DNA of 58,945 bases, taken from contig MNCI01027046.1 of assembly GCA_015680685.1 (NCBI GenBank), forward strand, positions 1,040,360 through 1,099,304. Reading direction: 5' to 3'. The notes beneath the pieces were generated by a model. The model did no database searches, was not told where the DNA came from, and saw nothing but the letters and a program-made list of their open reading frames with translations. Made by a program: the position numbers and the translations under genes. Shown here one piece after another: positions 45,137 through 55,928 of the stretch (position 1 is the first letter of the stretch; each line of letters starts with the position of its first letter). The DNA comes from Gnetum montanum (Eukaryota > Streptophyta > Gnetopsida > Gnetales > Gnetaceae).

Positions 45137-45719
45137 TGTAACAACGTTGCCCCAACGTTGCCCAGCACCCCAAGGAATTCATGAAGATCCAATGGATCTA
45201 GGGTGGAAGACCTGGGGGATATGCCTAAAGCAAGCAAGCATCTCACAAGTGAGTGTAAGCAGAAGCATAGCTTCTTAACATACATGACTGCACACCTCAT
45301 GGAGAGTAACCAACTCCAAAATGAGGACCAAGCAAACAAGCACACACACAACCTTGTAGACAACATCAGTGGGAGGGGAGATAATGCACCTACAAGGGGA
45401 GGTGCCTCACCCCCAGATCCCTCATGATCTGGTACAAGGTGTGGCCTGGCACCACACCAAAACTATCTAGTCTTGGTTGCCTACATATCTACAACCACTG
45501 TAGAATTAGGGCCATCTAGTTCTCCATGGAGAAGAGGGGAATGAAGAGGACTTAGAAGAGAGTTGCAACAGGAGGGTGCCTTGTTGCTAGCTTGGTACCA
45601 CCAAGCCGGGGTGGGTTTTCTAACACTTGAGAGTCACCCAAGGGTGCCTCAGAGTGTTCCATGGCCCCCGCACCATGGGGAGAGCCCAAGAGAACCACCA
45701 CTCTAGAACATCTCTCACA
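45137..45719 (-). repeat. Element V 5' LTR
   Basis: TGTAACAACGTTGCC to ACATCTCTCACA. It differs from the 3' LTR mainly by transitions and by a ~28-bp extra segment near 45505 containing TCTAGTTCTCCATGGAGAAG. Confidence 0.85.
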
Positions 45720-47556
45720 TTCTGGGTGCTTGCTTTTGTGCTAGTCTAGGATTCAGAGCATACACCCTAGATTCCTATAAGTGTGACATAACAAGATAAC
45801 ATCCCTTGGGATGTTCATATTGGAAGATGTCATACCCATCATCATCACCTAATTTTAACTCCACAACCACTTCTACTACAATAGCTTTGCCCTTACCTCT
45901 TTGGTAGGCATGTTTAGCTTCCTTTCTTCTCCTGCAATCACGATCACTACCTTCCTCTTTGGGTTCTTTTGTAATTTTTAGAGTAGTTTGAAATTTGTCA
46001 TCCAAAAGTTCCCATGTTTTGTCAACCTTAGCTAAAATTTCAAACATAGATTTTTGAATTTTCAATTTTTCACTACACCACTTCATCAAATGGTGCCTCC
46101 CCCTCACTGTCACAAAATTAAACCTCCCTTTCTCTAATGGAAGGGTCTCAATTATACTCCTTAGCACTTTCCCATTTTCTCAACTCACCTGCTTCTTTTA
46201 CAACCTACTCAATCAGCCTTTGAATCTCATGGGCTCTTAGTTCTAACTATCTCCCTTGGGCATAGACCCCAAGAGTTCTCATTTCTGATCAGAGCCCATC
46301 TATGATATGGTGAAGATAGTCCCATTAAGAATAACCATGGCCAAGACATCTATGCAAAAGGGAATAATACCTATCCATGGCTATGTCCAAGGGTTCATGT
46401 GTTTTTTGTCGCCAGCCATGGATTTTCTTTCTTAAATTGGACACTCTAGAGTATGTCTAATATTTGTCATTGAATATCTCAAGCATCATACTCCATTTGT
46501 GAATTAATTTGTGCTCAAAGATGCGATACCAACTTTCTACTTCTTTTATAAGTATCCTAGGAAATAGCTTAAGTTTCTACTAATCGTTTTCTATATTCTA
46601 TAAGGCACAAGCATCATGAAAGGCTTGAAGATGGGTTTGTGGATTTGAGTTATATCCCCCCTCAAATCTAGGGATATTCTTCATATCCACCCTTTTGATT
46701 CTGCTATCTTTCACATGCTTAGTTGAAATTTTGGCTATCTTTGCAATGTTCAACATGCTTCGAGTTGTAAGCAAAAGTTCATCATCATTATGATTTTGAT
46801 GATGCCTATGATGTCCTTTACTACCCCTTCATTCATGGTAAGACCTACAATCATTATCTCACCCTTCACTTCTATCACAGTTTCATCCTTTGTGATGTCG
46901 ATCAGAACTAGCAAAGGAAGAAGACGATGTAGATGAAGAGGACAAAGAGGAAGGAGGACTACCACCACCATGGTGTCTACCACCTCCTCTCCACTTGTCT
47001 TGACCATGATCATCAGGTATATTATCATCATGATACATGCCTAAGCCCTTACCTTAACTCCCACTTTTGCTTGAACCCGAATTATTGATAGTGGATTGCA
47101 TATTCGAGTTCAAGCCCCCTTCACCAAAGTCAAGGGGTGGAGAATCTTCATGTTGAAAACTCCCATAGGAAGGATCCTCCATATCATTTTGATTCAAGGG
47201 AACAAGGGGTTAGTGAACTATTTCCCCTTTGTAGCTTCATGTCACCTCTCCTAGTGTCGATCTTGTTTGCATTGTGTTTACGTGGGATGGTAGTCTCGAT
47301 AGTCATGGTCCTGCACAAGATATTCATCATGGAGATCCTAGATGCCCAACCTCTTAAGAGTTTGAAGCAGCATCCCAAGAAATTATTAGTTTAGAGGCAA
47401 CACAACATTTCCATCCATATCTCTCCACTGCAACTGTTCATCTTGATGTAGGATGAAGGTGAAATTAAGTACAAAGTCATTTGGATGAGTGTACACCGCT
47501 TTGAATTATTGGAGCACTAGCAATTTTGCTTCATTATTCTCATGAAAAGAAGACAT
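45720..47556 (-). pseudogene. gag: Element II gag
   Basis: It starts at the minus ATG at 47556 (MSSFHENNEAKLLVLQ). Then come DGNVVLPLN (near 47400), a Ser/Gly/Asp-rich linker, the capsid entry IPRFEGGYNSNPQTHLQAF (about 46690-46630), and a Retrotrans_gag core with WSMMLEIFNDKY, LRKKIHGWRQKTHEPLD, MDRYYSLLHRCLGHGYS and HHIIDGL (46500-46280). A Lys-rich tail ends in the frame 46167-45775, with a Cys/His remnant near its end. The equivalent in Element I (52260-54193) aligns block by block. Interrupted by stops; the join to 36556 crosses Element V. Confidence 0.8.
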
Positions 47557-47695
47557 TTTGGATTAAATAAAAATTTAGTCTACTTAAATTATAATTATAA
47601 CTATTATTTTTTTGAATGATTGTCACCTTAGGATTCATTCCAACGATCTTAAATAATACTCACTAAGTCCTAGACTATGCATGTATCAAACTACA

Positions 47696-47715
47696 AATCC
47701 CTAACAATGACGCCA
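47696..47715 (-). other. Element II primer binding site, tRNA-Asp type
   Basis: Next to the 5' LTR, the minus strand reads TGGCGTCATTGTTAGGGATT. The Athila-type site complementary to tRNA-Asp is TGGCGCCGTTGCCGGGGA; the differences here are all transitions. Confidence 0.8.
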
Positions 47716-47716
47716 A

Positions 47717-48605
47717 TGATGAGCAGTGAGTAGACCCTACATCCAACCATATGAATCACTAAGCATTCACACATGATCTTATCAACTTCCATGGACTTAT
47801 ATCCTTCTAAGTACATTGGTCTCTAGGAAGTGAAACTAATCGTTGCAATTTTTTTCTTCCCACATACACTTGTGAAATGTAAAGGTATGGTTAAGTGCAA
47901 CTAAGGCATATGATTTTTATCATTTTTATGTTTTATGTTTTAGGTAATATAGAAATAAAGAATAATAAATATAATAATTTAATTGCTAATTTAATCTAAC
48001 TAGCTAACATTTAACTAATCCTAACATAAACATTTATTCCTACTTATCGTACACATCCTAAACACATTTAACACTACTGGGTTATCAAATGTTAAGTGTC
48101 ACTAGGATTACCAATCACCAAATGTATGCTTGAAGTGGTTGTACTTATGTGCTTAATTTATTGCTATTTAACCTAGCTTAATTTATTTCATAATTAATTA
48201 TTTAACTACTTAAAGCATTAAAAGAAATTGCATAAAACTTTAAATACATAAATAAACAATTAATCTATTTCAAAGTACTATAAGGTTTATCAAAAAGTTC
48301 ATGTTTATTATCGCACACACTATCGTGCTTACGTACAATAGTGCTCAAATAAAGATCCATACACTCTTTGACTGCTTCTGTAGAAACTTAGAAAAATATT
48401 CTAACTTTTGAATGACAAAACTGCAAGAGCTTCATTACAATAATGACCAAAGATGCCATAAACATAATAGGTGAGCATGTATTTATAGGTGAAAACAAAC
48501 ACTGCGTCAACGAGGCCACATCAAATCACACATCGACATAGCCACCCCAATAAGGCTACATTGACGAGAACTCATCAACAAAACCTAAGAAAACATGACT
48601 CATCA
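47717..48605 (-). repeat. Element II 5' LTR
   Basis: TGATGAGCAGTGAGTAGACC to GACTCATCA. Partner of 7634-8506. Confidence 0.87.
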
Positions 48606-49096
48606 AGGACCTTGGTGATTACTTCCACTAAATAAGATATAGATACTCCTTCAATCTTAACTGTGGCATCGGCCTACTTATTCCACTAGAACTGGTACAT
48701 TTCTCCTAAGTACGATTCACCATTGTTGGTGAGTATGAACCATAGAGAAGATGCTTGGAGTTGTGTCTTCACTACCTATAAAGCAACTTCCATAAATGGA
48801 CCAAAATTCAATTCCACGATGACCATGGACATGATTGATTTTTCTTGGATGTTTTGGAGGCATTCTAGTGACAATGTGAGGCACTATCCTTGTTCAAGCT
48901 CTTGTGGAACCTCTTCCTTTCCTTAGGCTAAGTGCTTTGTGGCAAGAGTCTATTAATGAATGTTGTACGATTAAGCCTCCTGCTTTGCATGTTTTTCTTA
49001 TGTAGTTTGTTCCTCCACTCGACCTCTCCCACAGCCTCTTAGTCTTTTCCTCTCGTGTTGTGAAGGTCCTCTTTCAAGTATTCTCTTTGGGGCCAT
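48606..49096 (-). pseudogene. Element I env-position ORF, N-terminal part
   Basis: The minus ATG at 49096 opens MAPKR, the same start as the intact-position ORF of Element VI (58668). Blocks such as the frame of TCGTGGAATTGAATTTTGGT (near 48810) match 58390 and 20460. It continues at 7633 on the other side of Element II. Confidence 0.6.
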
Positions 49097-49439
49097 TCGC
49101 AAGCCACAAGGGTTTGGAATTATTAAAGTATTTACATATGTTCTTAATAGTCCTTTACCTTACTCATATCCTTGTTTAGAGTAAATTCTTATCTTATTAT
49201 GATTGTAGAGTTAGAAAAATTTTTAAAAAGGAATCCCTCAAGTGTTATATGATTAGTTACTTATGACCTTCCATCGCTTTCTTGCTTATTATGGCCTAAA
49301 ATGGTTGGTATAGTCTATTAGGAGTATTATCTAAGTCTTTCTAGTCTAAATTTGATTAATTAATTATAAGATTCTTATTATCTCTTATGGTTACCCTTTA
49401 TGATATCTTCTAGGCATTGGAATTTTTTTGCTCAAATTT
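49097..49439 (-). other. Element I spacer spanning an integrase deletion
   Basis: Only ~340 bases separate the env-position ORF from RNase H. In Element II the same interval holds a 1.9-kb spacer plus integrase. The GAGTTAGAAAAATTTTT block (49207) is the spacer landmark. No integrase motif remains. Confidence 0.6.
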
Positions 49440-50960
49440 TCAATTGTATCATGCAATGCACCTTCCCCCAAAAACACATCACCCTGGGAGTAATCATTGG
49501 TTTATTCATACGAAATCATATTGCACTATGATCAGTGTGGACATAGATTTAATACCTGAGCACATAGTGTCAAAATTTCTTTAGCACATACACCACCTTC
49601 ATTGGCTCCTTCTCTATTATGGTGTAATTAAGTTGCTCCTAGGTGATGCTTTTATTTGTGCAATGTATATAGTTTGGTTGCTTCTAGTCATCTAATTATG
49701 TCAGTACTACACTAAGCGCATAATTCAAAGCATCCATCATGCTATGAAAAGGCTTAGACTAATCTAGATCTTGTAAGATTGGTATCATAATTAGCTTCTA
49801 TTTCAAGGTTTTAAATGCCTTTTCACATGATTTGGTCCACTAAAATGATGCATCCTTCTTAGTCAGCTCAACTAGTGGTTTTGTAACTTTTGAAAAATTT
49901 TCTATGAATCTTCTATAGTACCCTGTGTGGCCAAAAAATGTTCAAACATCTTTGACAAATTATGGCCTTTGGGTGATATTCTATATGACTCTAATTTTCT
50001 TAGGATCCACATCTATTTCTCTCTATAAAATTTTGTGTCCTAATATGATCCCATCTAGGATCATAAGATGGCTCTTTTGCCAATTGAGCTTTAGGTTAGT
50101 CTCTACACATCTTTTTAGTACCTACTCTAGATGGTACAATGCTTGTTTGAAATCCAACCCATACATGAAAAAGTCATCCATAAATACTTCAATGCCATTG
50201 CCTGTCTGTTTCCTAAAGATACTAAGTATGAATCTCTAGAAGGTAACAAGTGCATTACAAAGGCTGAAAGCAAGTTTTCTTGTAAGCAAATGTTCCTCGC
50301 AAACTAGTAAACATTGTCGTTTCTTAGTCCTCAAGCTCAATGTGGATTTGGTTATATCCACTATACTCATCTAGAAAGCTATAGTACTCATTTCCTATAA
50401 TAGTATCTAGGCCTTGGTTAACAAATGGCAAGGGAAAATGATCTGAATGTAGTAGAGTTCAATAATTGGAAGTCGATGCACACTCTCTACTTGCCTCCCT
50501 TCTTTGGAACAATTACCAAAGGACTAACCTATTCGCTATCTATAATGGGGTAAATGAATCGTGCCCTTAATAATTGTTTCAATTCTTACTTGACTACTTC
50601 TTTGAGCTTTGGATTTAGGCTTCTCTATAGTTGGCATCATGGTTTCACCATTGGATCAATGTATATTCGATGTTGACAAATTCTAGGATCAATGCTAATG
50701 ATCTTATCATAAGATGAGGTGAATGCTATTAGCCACTTATTAACTACTTCCAATAACTTCTTCTTTTGTTCCTTATCTAGGTTGGCATTAATTATGATTG
50801 GCTTTTGATTATTTAAAAAAGCATATTCTAGTGCTACTGGTGGGGCCTTCAATTTTAATGGTTTTGGTTCAACTTTTTCTAGGATCCCTAGTTTTCCCCA
50901 TTCTATCTCTTCTTCTTGACCTACATGTGGATAGGAGTATCCTCTTTTCAATTATTCTGA
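49440..50960 (-). pseudogene. pol: Element I pol, RT and partial RNase H
   Basis: The minus strand from 50951 has the pre-RT block LPPVALEYAFL-like, with PIIINANLDKEQKKKLLEV and ICQHRIYID (50637-50951, an open frame of 104 codons). RT follows at 50640-49850 with the catalytic EVFMDDFFMYG (50160-50195) and LNWQKSHL. The block that should read MPFGLCNA is LAFSLCNA here. RNase H (49850-49440) has DALNYAL, a degraded MEKE block (IIEKEPMKVV) and HTDHSAI. Many stops; integrase is missing downstream. Confidence 0.75.
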
Positions 50961-51620
50961 CTTGTCAATTTCTTTTATATATGCACTTATTATCTAGTTT
51001 GTCAGTTTCATGTATATGTTTGATTCAATCTCACTATTTGTAATCAGCCACTAGCTGCCTTCTTATTGAGTGGCTACCACACACAAGCATTTTTGCCAAC
51101 ACATCTCTTCAAAAAAACTGTTATACATTGTATTATCTTCTTGTTTGATTGCCCTTATTTTCTACATGTAACTACACTTGTTATTGTTCTTATGCGATAC
51201 ATGGAACTCTACATTTGATTAATTCTAGCTTTATCTTTCTTGGAGATTTCCAAAGACAAGTCTATAATACCAAGCTTAGCATCTACAATGCTAAGCTAAG
51301 CTCTTCCAATTATGATAGGGAACTCTTCCTTATTTTTACCTACATGAATGACCAAACACTTAGCAAGGTAGGACTAGCCACTAATGGTAGTGATCACATC
51401 ATCCACTTTTCCTAGTGGAACTATGATTAGCTAGTTTGCAAGCTTTAGTTAGATGTTTCTTTTCTTTAATGGTGGTAGATTCCAAGCTTGATACATATCT
51501 TATGAGATTAGGTTCATCCCTAACTTAGAATCAAGTAGAGCCTTGCACAATTTTTAACTTGCTGCTTGAAGGTATATCAAGGTACTTCCCAGATCTTCTT
51601 CTTCTTCTTTTTAAGGAAGT
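50961..51620 (-). pseudogene. Element I protease region
   Basis: A retropepsin remnant lies near 51590-51290: KALLDSKLGMNLIS at the active site, followed by PLKKRN and a hydrophobic block. The linker 50961-51280 to RT shows no distinct domain. Confidence 0.55.
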
Positions 51621-52259
51621 GCTCCTACTTTGATTCAATGGGTAATAGTTTGTGTTAGCATGATAGTTGTTACATTTACATTAGATGATGATGGAAGCTT
51701 GTTATTTCTCAAAGGTTTGGATGTGTATGGAGTAGAAGCAGATGTGATTCCCATCCTTTAAACCTTTTAGGAACTTGTCCGAAAGAAAGGTCATTTCCTA
51801 GATTATGATTCATGCATGATTTCCTTCTCCTACATGTTAGCTACCCTAGTTGCATTCTTTTGATGGGGCTATGATGGAAATTCTCCTTGCATTACAGGTG
51901 GTGGTACAAGTGAAAAAGGCTTAGGATGACTTAACAAACTAGCTACTTGTGGATGCATGTATAGATTGGAGTCCATCCTTGGAGGTGTAGATCTATGGTA
52001 TTCTAATGGATAGTATTGAGTTTGAACTACTACATTTCTTGGAGAGATCTGATGCTAGACATAGTATCCATAAGGATCTGGTTGCCAATATGGGTACTCT
52101 TGTCATGGTGGTGGCATCACTCATGATTATGGTTGCTACTAGTATTAATGGTACTACTCATGTGGCTATAGATAAGCTTCATTGGGATAATAGGTTGATT
52201 TGAAGGTCTATTAATAGTTACCTTGATGGTAAGGTAACTATTTGGGCATCTTCTTCTTG
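51621..52259 (-). other. Element I gag-protease linker
   Basis: A low-complexity stretch with GGTGGTGGCATCACTCATGA and AATGGTACTACTCATG blocks homologous to 36400-36480 in Element II. Plus frames here are shadows. Confidence 0.45.
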
Positions 52260-54193
52260 ATGAATCTTGGATTTACTGCATATGCCCTTTTTCATTACAA
52301 ATGTGCCATGACAAGGCAACACCTCATAAGGTGGTCCTACTAGCATACAGTACATTCTTCCTTCTCATTTGAGCTTGTATCTAAACATTTTTCCACTAAA
52401 TCCACTTTTCCTTTTCATCCAAAATCTATTTTCTTCTTTTTCTTCTTCCCTTTGCTAAAGGCTTGCTTAATTCCTTATTTCACAATTTTCAATGCTATGG
52501 TGAATTTTTCATCAACCAAATCCCAAATCGTTTCTACCTTGCTTGCTATATCAATAACAAATTTTTGAATAGGTAGTATATTTTTCTATATTACCTCTTC
52601 TAGGGTTTCTTCCTCTTTCTGATCACACACTCATACATCTTTCTTCATGATGGATGGATCTCTATTGTACTCTTTAACTAATTCTCTCTTCATTAATTCA
52701 TCTTCTTCCTTTGCTACTTGGTCAATGAGTCTTTTAATGCGATGGTCAATCATTTTAAATATTTTTCCTTGGGCATACATCCCAAGGGTTTCCCTAGTTT
52801 TTTTCCATAGCCCATCAACAATGTGCTTAAGTTGCTTCCTTTAGCAAAATCCATGGCCTCTGCACCTATGTAGTAGTGAATAGTATCTACCCAATGCCAC
52901 ATCAAGGGATTCATGGATCCCTTGTTTCTAGCCTTGGGTCTACTTACTAATAATGGATACCCAAGGGTAGGTTTGATATTTATCATTAAAAAGTTCAAGC
53001 ATGGTACTCCATCTTCTAATTGATTTAGATTCCAACAATCTGTACCAACTTTTTTCCTCTAAAATAAGTATCATTAGGAAAAACTTAGGTTTCTATTAGT
53101 CATTCTCTATATTTTGTAGGATGCATGCATCATGGAATGCTTCAAGGTGATGTTGCAGATCTGCATTATATTCACCCTCAAATCTTGGCATGTTATTCAT
53201 GTATGGCCGCTTAATGCAACTGTCCCTTACATGCTTGGTTGGAATGTAGATAGCTTCCCTTATATTTTTCATGTTGCGAGTTGCCAATAGGGGTTCTTCA
53301 TGATCATAGGTTTTGTATGCTCTATTGTAGTGGTGCCTTCTTTAGTACTCATACCTCTCTCTCTTTGCACATCTATCCTTGTTTCTTCATGGTTCACATT
53401 CTTCATCTTCCTCATCAAAATGCCTTGGGTAATAGTCATGTAGAACATGAGTCTGGCATCTTTTCCTATCATGATTTATGTACCTTTGTTCCCTTAAATT
53501 AGATTCCACCAGCAATCATGAGGATGAACATGAAGCAGTGGGAGAATAATGTCAACTAGTTCTCCTTTTATGACTCTGGTATTCTTCCCTTTGTAATCTA
53601 GCAAAAGCTCTTGGCCCTGAGTTGTATTTGTACTTAGAGTCTATTGCTTTTCTTCTAGGTGTCTCTACTAAGGCTAAATGTAATTGCACTTTGATAGGTT
53701 CTTCTAAGAAAATAATAAGTGTTTGGGAATGGACATCATGATCTTGGATGGAGTTTCTCTACTACAAATGCATCGTCATCAAGTTCTTCCAAGACAACAA
53801 GAGAGTTAATTTGATTTCCCTTGTTGTGCACATGCTTGGTCTCCATAAGAGCATCTCTCTGCAGTCATGCCTCTATGGGTTGGCAGGGTCTCGTCATGTT
53901 TTTGGTCACATTGTACCCATCTTGCACATGGCTTAGATTCATTCCCCTTAAAGTTGTTTGAAGTACAGTGGATGCTAAACACTCTAGAGGCAAAATGATG
54001 TTTCCCTGTAGGTCTCTCCATCTCAACTGTCCATCCTGTGGAAGATGAATGCGAAATCATGATAGTAATGATCATTGTGAGTGTATGAGATTTTTTTATA
54101 CATAGGCATACTCTAGTCTTCACCGTCATTTATTCTTTCATTGCCTCTTTTTATCTCTTTGGTAGGTGATAGTTTTTCTTTACTTGAAGCCAT
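52260..54193 (-). pseudogene. gag: Element I gag
   Basis: It starts at the minus ATG at 54193 (MASSKEKLSPTKEIKRG). The capsid entry MPRFEGEYNADLQHHLEAF lies at 53190-53130 and matches IPRFEGGYNSNPQTHLQAF of Element II. The core continues in frames 52998-52750 (GLGMAxGKxxKxLG-like decayed HHIIDGL region) and a Lys-rich tail to a poor Cys/His remnant near 52300. Stops throughout. Confidence 0.7.
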
Positions 54194-54320
54194 GTTATAA
54201 ATGTAACTTTACTTAAGTATGTATGTTATTAAAAATAAATTTTAAGGATATGAAAGTTGAATTTACAATTCTTGATACAATGAACTTTGTAACATCAATT
54301 ACTGAACATACATTGACATA

Positions 54321-54338
54321 TCCTTGGCAACAACACCA
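54321..54338 (-). other. Element I primer binding site, tRNA-Asp type
   Basis: The minus strand reads TGGTGTTGTTGCCAAGGA one base after the LTR. It corresponds to the Athila Asp site, with five transitions. Confidence 0.75.
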
Positions 54339-54339
54339 A

Positions 54340-54868
54340 TGATGAGCAGTGGAGTATCCCAACACTCTACCATACAAGTCACGAGTGTTAATGTATGACC
54401 AAATCATTATCCATGGATGGACAATGTTATTATGCTAGTAATTGAGTTTAAGTTCAAGATCGCTATCTTCCGACCTTGAGCTAGGCAAGTTCTAGTATAT
54501 GGCTTAGCTCTTAGTAAGGCATATGATTACTGATGTTGTTTGGCTCTTAGTGCTTTTAAGGGTAGACATGATGAAAATGAATATTAAATCCTAAGTCTAA
54601 GTAACAACAAGAATATAAATATATTCTATCTTAGAGTAATAAAAATTTGGTCTTTATTTTCCATTCATGCCTTGGACTTGTGTAGTTATCACTAGGATTA
54701 TCAAGTGGAATTATTTCTAGGTGAACCAAGCAATGCCACTATTGGATTACCAGATAACTACACTTAGTGTTTGAAACTAGTCCTATCCATATTGCTTACT
54801 AATAAACAATTTAAGTACTTCAAAAAGTAAAGTGGTAAGCTAGTAAAATAGTAAAAATTATGCTAAGT
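54340..54868 (-). repeat. Element I 5' LTR, truncated by Element VI
   Basis: TGATGAGCAGTGGAGTATCC and following blocks match 4577 onward for ~525 bases. The match stops at 54868, where the Element VI LTR starts. The remainder is expected beyond the right edge. Confidence 0.83.
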
Positions 54869-55729
54869 TGATGAGCAGCGAGGTACCCTTATGCCCAACC
54901 ATATGAATCACAAGCGTTCACACATGATTCAGTCAAATTCTATGGATGGGACTAGTTGTGGCATCTAGATCCTTAAGCTTTGATCGCAGTTTGCTATCTT
55001 CCCACTTGGACTAGTGGTAACTTGGTCATGTATGATTTAGTCCAAGGTGAGGCATATGATGTTGTCTAATTCTATGCTACTCCTAATGATGATAAAGAGA
55101 TAAATTAACTAAGCTAATGAATAATGGAAAATAAGATCTAAACTAGCCTACATGTAATGATTATTTGCTCTTAATCATCCATATACATCTTGGACTTCGT
55201 GAGACTACTTCTAGGATTACGAGGTGTATGTCACTAGGTGTGCCAAATGATACACTTTCAGATTACCAAGTATCTACACGTAAACGCTCATGATTAAGGC
55301 ATACCCATTCTAGTTAATGACAAAAATAGTAAATAACAATAAATGGAAACATTTAACTAAAGAAAATTGTAAATAATTAACAATTAGAAGCAATAATAAT
55401 CTAAGTGAATGCTGCAATGATGGGAGTAATCTCAATCTTTATTAACAATCATGTAACATGTTCAAGTACGTCACACTCAAACAAAGGTGCCATATGATTA
55501 CAAACATCACACTACTCACCTACACTGTAAGAAAGACTATCAAAAACTAAAAACTAAAACTATCTTCCCTATTTCTTATTACATGTCTCAACTAGGCATC
55601 CAAGTTCTATATTTATAGGTGAACCCAGAGGAGATGACATTGGATATCCAACATTGCTTCTTTGCTCCGACATCGGGGCTTTGATGTTGGGTATCCAACA
55701 TTGGGGCCTGACAAATTGATGACTCATCA
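54869..55729 (-). repeat. Element VI 3' LTR
   Basis: TGATGAGCAGCGAGGTACCC to GATGACTCATCA. U3 contains palindromes TTGGATATCCAA (55640-55651) and TTGGGTATCCAA (55687-55698). Its start matches the reverse complement of 1-217. Confidence 0.83.
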
Positions 55730-55739
55730 TACCCCCACA
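55730..55739 (-). other. Element VI polypurine tract
   Basis: TACCCCCACA, minus TGTGGGGGTA, directly at the LTR edge. Confidence 0.75.
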
Positions 55740-55928
55740 ACTCCATGAAAACTCATCCTTGAGTTAAACAAAATGAGAAATAAGTTCTTTACAAAATATT
55801 AAGAAGGCATGGGATTATTGATTAACTTAAACAATAAATAAAATAATTGACTCTTACATGTCATAGTGGTGTAATATAAAAAATGAAACATATTATTATA
55901 AAACAAAAAGAAAATAAAAAATTGAAGC

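Larger units (their letters stand above)
36557..45719 (-). mobile_element. Element V: large LTR element without recognisable gag or pol
   Basis: LTRs at 36557-37118 and 45137-45719 share TAACAAC(A/G)TTGCCCCAACG and GCTTGGTACCACCAAGCCGG, among many blocks. A Met primer site lies at 45121-45134, a strong purine tract at 37119-37133, and near-matching target copies TTCAG (36552-36556) and TTCTG (45720-45724). About 8 kb of internal DNA shows no gag, protease, RT, RNase H or integrase motif in six frames, apart from a gap of 526 N. This fits a large non-autonomous (LARD-like) element or one whose interior was replaced. Confidence 0.8.
7634..48605 (-). mobile_element. Element II: Athila-like LTR retrotransposon hosting Elements III, IV and V
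   Basis: LTRs lie at 7634-8506 and 47717-48605. The body read on the minus strand is gag (47556-45720), then after Element V the protease and RT (36060-34083), then after Element IV the RNase H and integrase (23993-22620), a spacer, and the env-position ORF (20760-18334 and 9351-8935), split by Element III. The Athila-type Asp primer site is at 47696-47715 and the PPT at 8507-8516. The insertion interrupts the env-position ORF of Element I. The target duplication is eroded: ATAAG on the left against TCAAG/AAGG at the right edge. Confidence 0.85.
4577..54868 (-). mobile_element. Element I: Athila-like LTR retrotransposon, outer host of the nest
   Basis: The 3' LTR (4577-5471) and the 5' LTR (54340-54868, truncated) share TGGAGTATCCCAACACTCTA and long following blocks. 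Reading on the minus strand from the right gives an Asp-type primer site, gag, protease, RT and part of RNase H, a deletion where integrase should be, the coiled-coil env-position ORF, PPT and 3' LTR. The body is split by Element II: text left of 7634 joins text right of 48605, and the join lines up with the homologous ORF of Element II near 20250. The 5' LTR is cut by Element VI at 54869. Confidence 0.82.
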
